A DNA stretch of 64,000 bases, taken from contig NZ_BMIS01000003.1 of assembly GCF_014642675.1 (NCBI RefSeq), positions 62,001-126,000 on the forward strand. Reading direction: 5' to 3'. The notes below the pieces were generated by a model that made no database searches, had not been told where the DNA came from, and saw nothing but the letters and a program-made list of their open reading frames with translations. The stretch is from Nesterenkonia cremea. GTDB lineage: Bacteria; Actinomycetota; Actinomycetes; Actinomycetales; Micrococcaceae. The position numbers were made by a program, and so were the translations under genes. This document shows, one piece after another, positions 62,801 to 64,000 of this stretch. The number at the start of each line of letters is the position of its first letter. Positions within the stretch are counted from its first letter, which is position 1.

Positions 62801-64000
62801 CCGCCGTCCCGGCGAGCACGGCCGTGTAGGCCTCACGGAAGAGGTCGATGGTGGTGTGCGGATCCACGCCCTCCGGATAGCAGAGCCCCAGATCGTAGAG
62901 GTGGAAGGTGGCCCCGTCGGAGCAAGAGAGCACATAGGAGCGCTCGTCCAGGATGGAGAGCCCGAAGTCGTCGAGCACCGGCAGGGTCTCGCTGAGCGTC
63001 TTGGGCTCGGTGAGGTAGAGCTTGACCCGCATATGGGCGGCGTCACCGGACTGCTGCGGCGGGTAGAACTGCATACGCGGCACCGGGGAGCCGGTGGGTG
63101 TGCGCTGCTGGTCCGCATAGCTCTCCAGGGTCTCGAACTGGGCGATGTCCCCGAGCGCGTCCTGGATCTCGTAGAGCACCCGGTAGTCGTCCGGGAAGGC
63201 CTCTCCCCAGCGATCGGCGATGCGCTGGGCGGCGTCGGCGGAGTAGCGCTCCTCGGCCTCCTGGGCGATGCCCTCGGACCAGGACCGGATGGCCCGCTCC
63301 AGGCGGCGCTGCAGCTCATCCTCAGAGATCGCCATGACCTCGCTGTGCTCACCCTGGCGCAGCCGGATCCGGAAGAACACGCGGGCCAGGACGGACTCGG
63401 TGAGCCGGACGTTGAAGTCGATGGAGTCGGCGTCGATGAAGCGCATCAGCTCCTGCTCCACCCGGCGCCGGACCGCTGTGTTGTAGCGATCCCTGGGCAG
63501 ATAGACCAGCGCGGTCATGAACCGTCCGTAGAGGTCCTTGCGCAGGAAGAGCTTGATCCGCCGACGCTCCTGCAGCTGCAGGATCTGCCAGGAGATCTCC
63601 TCGATCTCCTCGATGGACATCTGCAGCAGCTCGTTGCGCGGATAGGTCTCCAGGATCTGCAGCAGGTCGGATCCCGAGTGGGAGTCTGCGGGAAATCCGG
63701 AGCGCTCCAGCAGCTGCTTGGCGCGGTGGCGCAGCAGCGGGATGTTGACGATGGACTGGGTGTAGGCGCTCTGGCTGAACAGCCCCACGAACCGGCGTTC
63801 CCCGCGCACGGAGCCGTCGGGGCCATAGGTCTTCACCGCCACATAGTCCATATAGGTCCGCCGCCGGACCGTGGAGCGGGAGTTGGCCTTGGTGATGACC
63901 AGCCCGTTGCGCTCCTCGGGGCTGCCTCCGGGTGCCGCGGCGAGGGTCTCTGCGGCGCGCTCCAGGGCACCCTGGCCGCTGCGTTCGGCCAGCACGCCCA
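59877..64000 (-). CDS. Large NAD-specific glutamate dehydrogenase, 5' end outside window
   Basis: More than 1370 residues of the 180-kDa class of NAD-glutamate dehydrogenase, which deaminates glutamate to 2-oxoglutarate and ammonia, mainly in amino-acid catabolism. Conserved blocks include the substrate region KVARGGLRWSDRQEDFRTEV with the catalytic lysine in VPSGAKGGFYAKQ, then ADKGTATFSDTAN, and VVAVGDMGGDVFGNGML for NAD. The N-terminal ACT-like regulatory part is cut by the window edge. In this strain it would feed on amino acids released from imported peptides. Confidence 0.95.
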   Translation of the reverse strand, partial: GVLAERSGQGALERAAETLAAAPGGSPEERNGLVITKANSRSTVRRRTYMDYVAVKTYGPDGSVRGERRFVGLFSQSAYTQSIVNIPLLRHRAKQLLERSGFPADSHSGSDLLQILETYPRNELLQMSIEEIEEISWQILQLQERRRIKLFLRKDLYGRFMTALVYLPRDRYNTAVRRRVEQELMRFIDADSIDFNVRLTESVLARVFFRIRLRQGEHSEVMAISEDELQRRLERAIRSWSEGIAQEAEERYSADAAQRIADRWGEAFPDDYRVLYEIQDALGDIAQFETLESYADQQRTPTGSPVPRMQFYPPQQSGDAAHMRVKLYLTEPKTLSETLPVLDDFGLSILDERSYVLSCSDGATFHLYDLGLCYPEGVDPHTTIDLFREAYTAVLAGTAESDIFSRLVLRLGLGIHDVIVLRAYAHYMRQLGISHSFDFLAEALLQNPEVTRALISSFRVRFDPNPELEEGQDRAAAMEQARAAVKTALEDVPTLDADRVLSTFLNLIESTQRTNAYQGHEWISLKLTPATIDAAPQPRPAHEVWVYSPQVEGVHLRFDKVARGGLRWSDRQEDFRTEVLGLVKAQMVKNSVIVPSGAKGGFYAKQLPDPAQGRGAWFEAGRAAYQIFIRGLLDITDNQVEQEGKIQIIPPQGVVRHDGDDAYLVVAADKGTATFSDTANAISQEYGHWLGDAFASGGSVGYDHKAMGITARGAWESVKSHFAELGTDTQSEEFTVVAVGDMGGDVFGNGMLLSEHIRVVAAFNHLHIFIDPDPDAAASFAERQRLFTASHSGWDAYNTELISEGGGIFSRTAKSIEITPQMRERFDLPAGVEAMSPPQLLNALLRSPVDLFYNGGIGTYVKASAESHEEVGDRANNAIRVDGRELRAKVVGEGGNLGLTQAGRIEAAQQGVLLNTDAIDNSAGVDSSDHEVNIKILLDQLISSGHLQAEERAELLKSMTEDVAQHVLQTNKDQNVLLLTERQRLGEWSPSFKRLMRWLEEAAGLDRELEVLPTEVELERRNEAGEQTLTAPELAVLTAYAKIQLKAALVDSALPDDDWFTTTLEDYFPGQLTDRFAEQLPRHPLQREIISNVVANDVINMGGAAFVFRAMEETFATEEQVVRAFVVVRELFRLDEFDAAMRALPVSFPRNRWALIYLDMRRLLDRAVRWVVSHTAASTDSARGTTVRQDVETFSAHISSLYGSLAEHLRGADRTRVETKREEALAAGMDDQLAAWVSELFEAFSLLDIASLAREHDCPAEEVAGIYYAVYAEFQVDSLLDRITRLSRLDKWQALARGAQRDELYYAIREITESVLRTTAAGDPGERLEEWKQASHAKLDRAERLMAEVDELDADNIASLTVLLRHLRGLVGS

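Overview
The window is chromosomal DNA of a high-GC actinobacterium, most likely a salt-tolerant member of the Micrococcales (Nesterenkonia-like). This is inferred from gene content, not from a marker-gene comparison. The pointers are a WhiB1/PdtaS gene pair in the mycobacterial arrangement, a succinylase diaminopimelate (DAP) pathway, a seven-subunit-type Mrp Na+/H+ antiporter, an ectoine hydroxylase, acidic protein tails, and frequent GTG/TTG starts. No CRISPR array, insertion sequence or prophage was found. Long ORFs opposite real genes are high-GC shadows.

Layout. 1-2.4 kb: end of a dehydrogenase/6-pyruvoyl-tetrahydropterin-synthase-like/glycosyltransferase operon. 2.5-9.4 kb: two tRNAs, a phosphatidyltransferase-glycosyltransferase pair, a holin-family membrane protein, a YedE transporter, a ferric-siderophore reductase with a candidate iron box, and purU. 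9.6-19.5 kb: housekeeping metabolism (acetyltransferase, SDR, dapE, dapD, citrate synthase, dapC, ferredoxin, typA).

19.6-40.4 kb is a minus-strand peptide-utilisation island. It holds one oppBCDF transporter served by three tandem paralogous lipoprotein binding proteins, a winged-helix regulator, two S9 serine peptidases, and a second opp system with a fused OppD-OppF ATPase and its own binding protein. Hairpins sit beside binding-protein genes in both transport operons. The likely logic is capture and uptake of peptides, then cytoplasmic hydrolysis.

40.9-54 kb: an MFS exporter with no visible start codon, a YihY-family membrane protein, the mrpA-G operon, a SodC-like lipoprotein with substituted metal ligands, acylphosphatase, stand-alone ectD, and an RNA methyltransferase operon. 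54-64 kb: infC-rpmI-rplT, with infC starting at ATC; a junction of two decayed genes (histidine kinase and aminoglycoside-phosphotransferase-like); whiB1; pdtaS; and a large NAD-type glutamate dehydrogenase cut off by the window edge.

I see no clearly new multi-gene defence or mobile system. The best candidates for something undescribed are the dehydrogenase/PTPS-like/glycosyltransferase operon, whose synthase has lost its catalytic residues, and the peptide island with its triplicated binding proteins.
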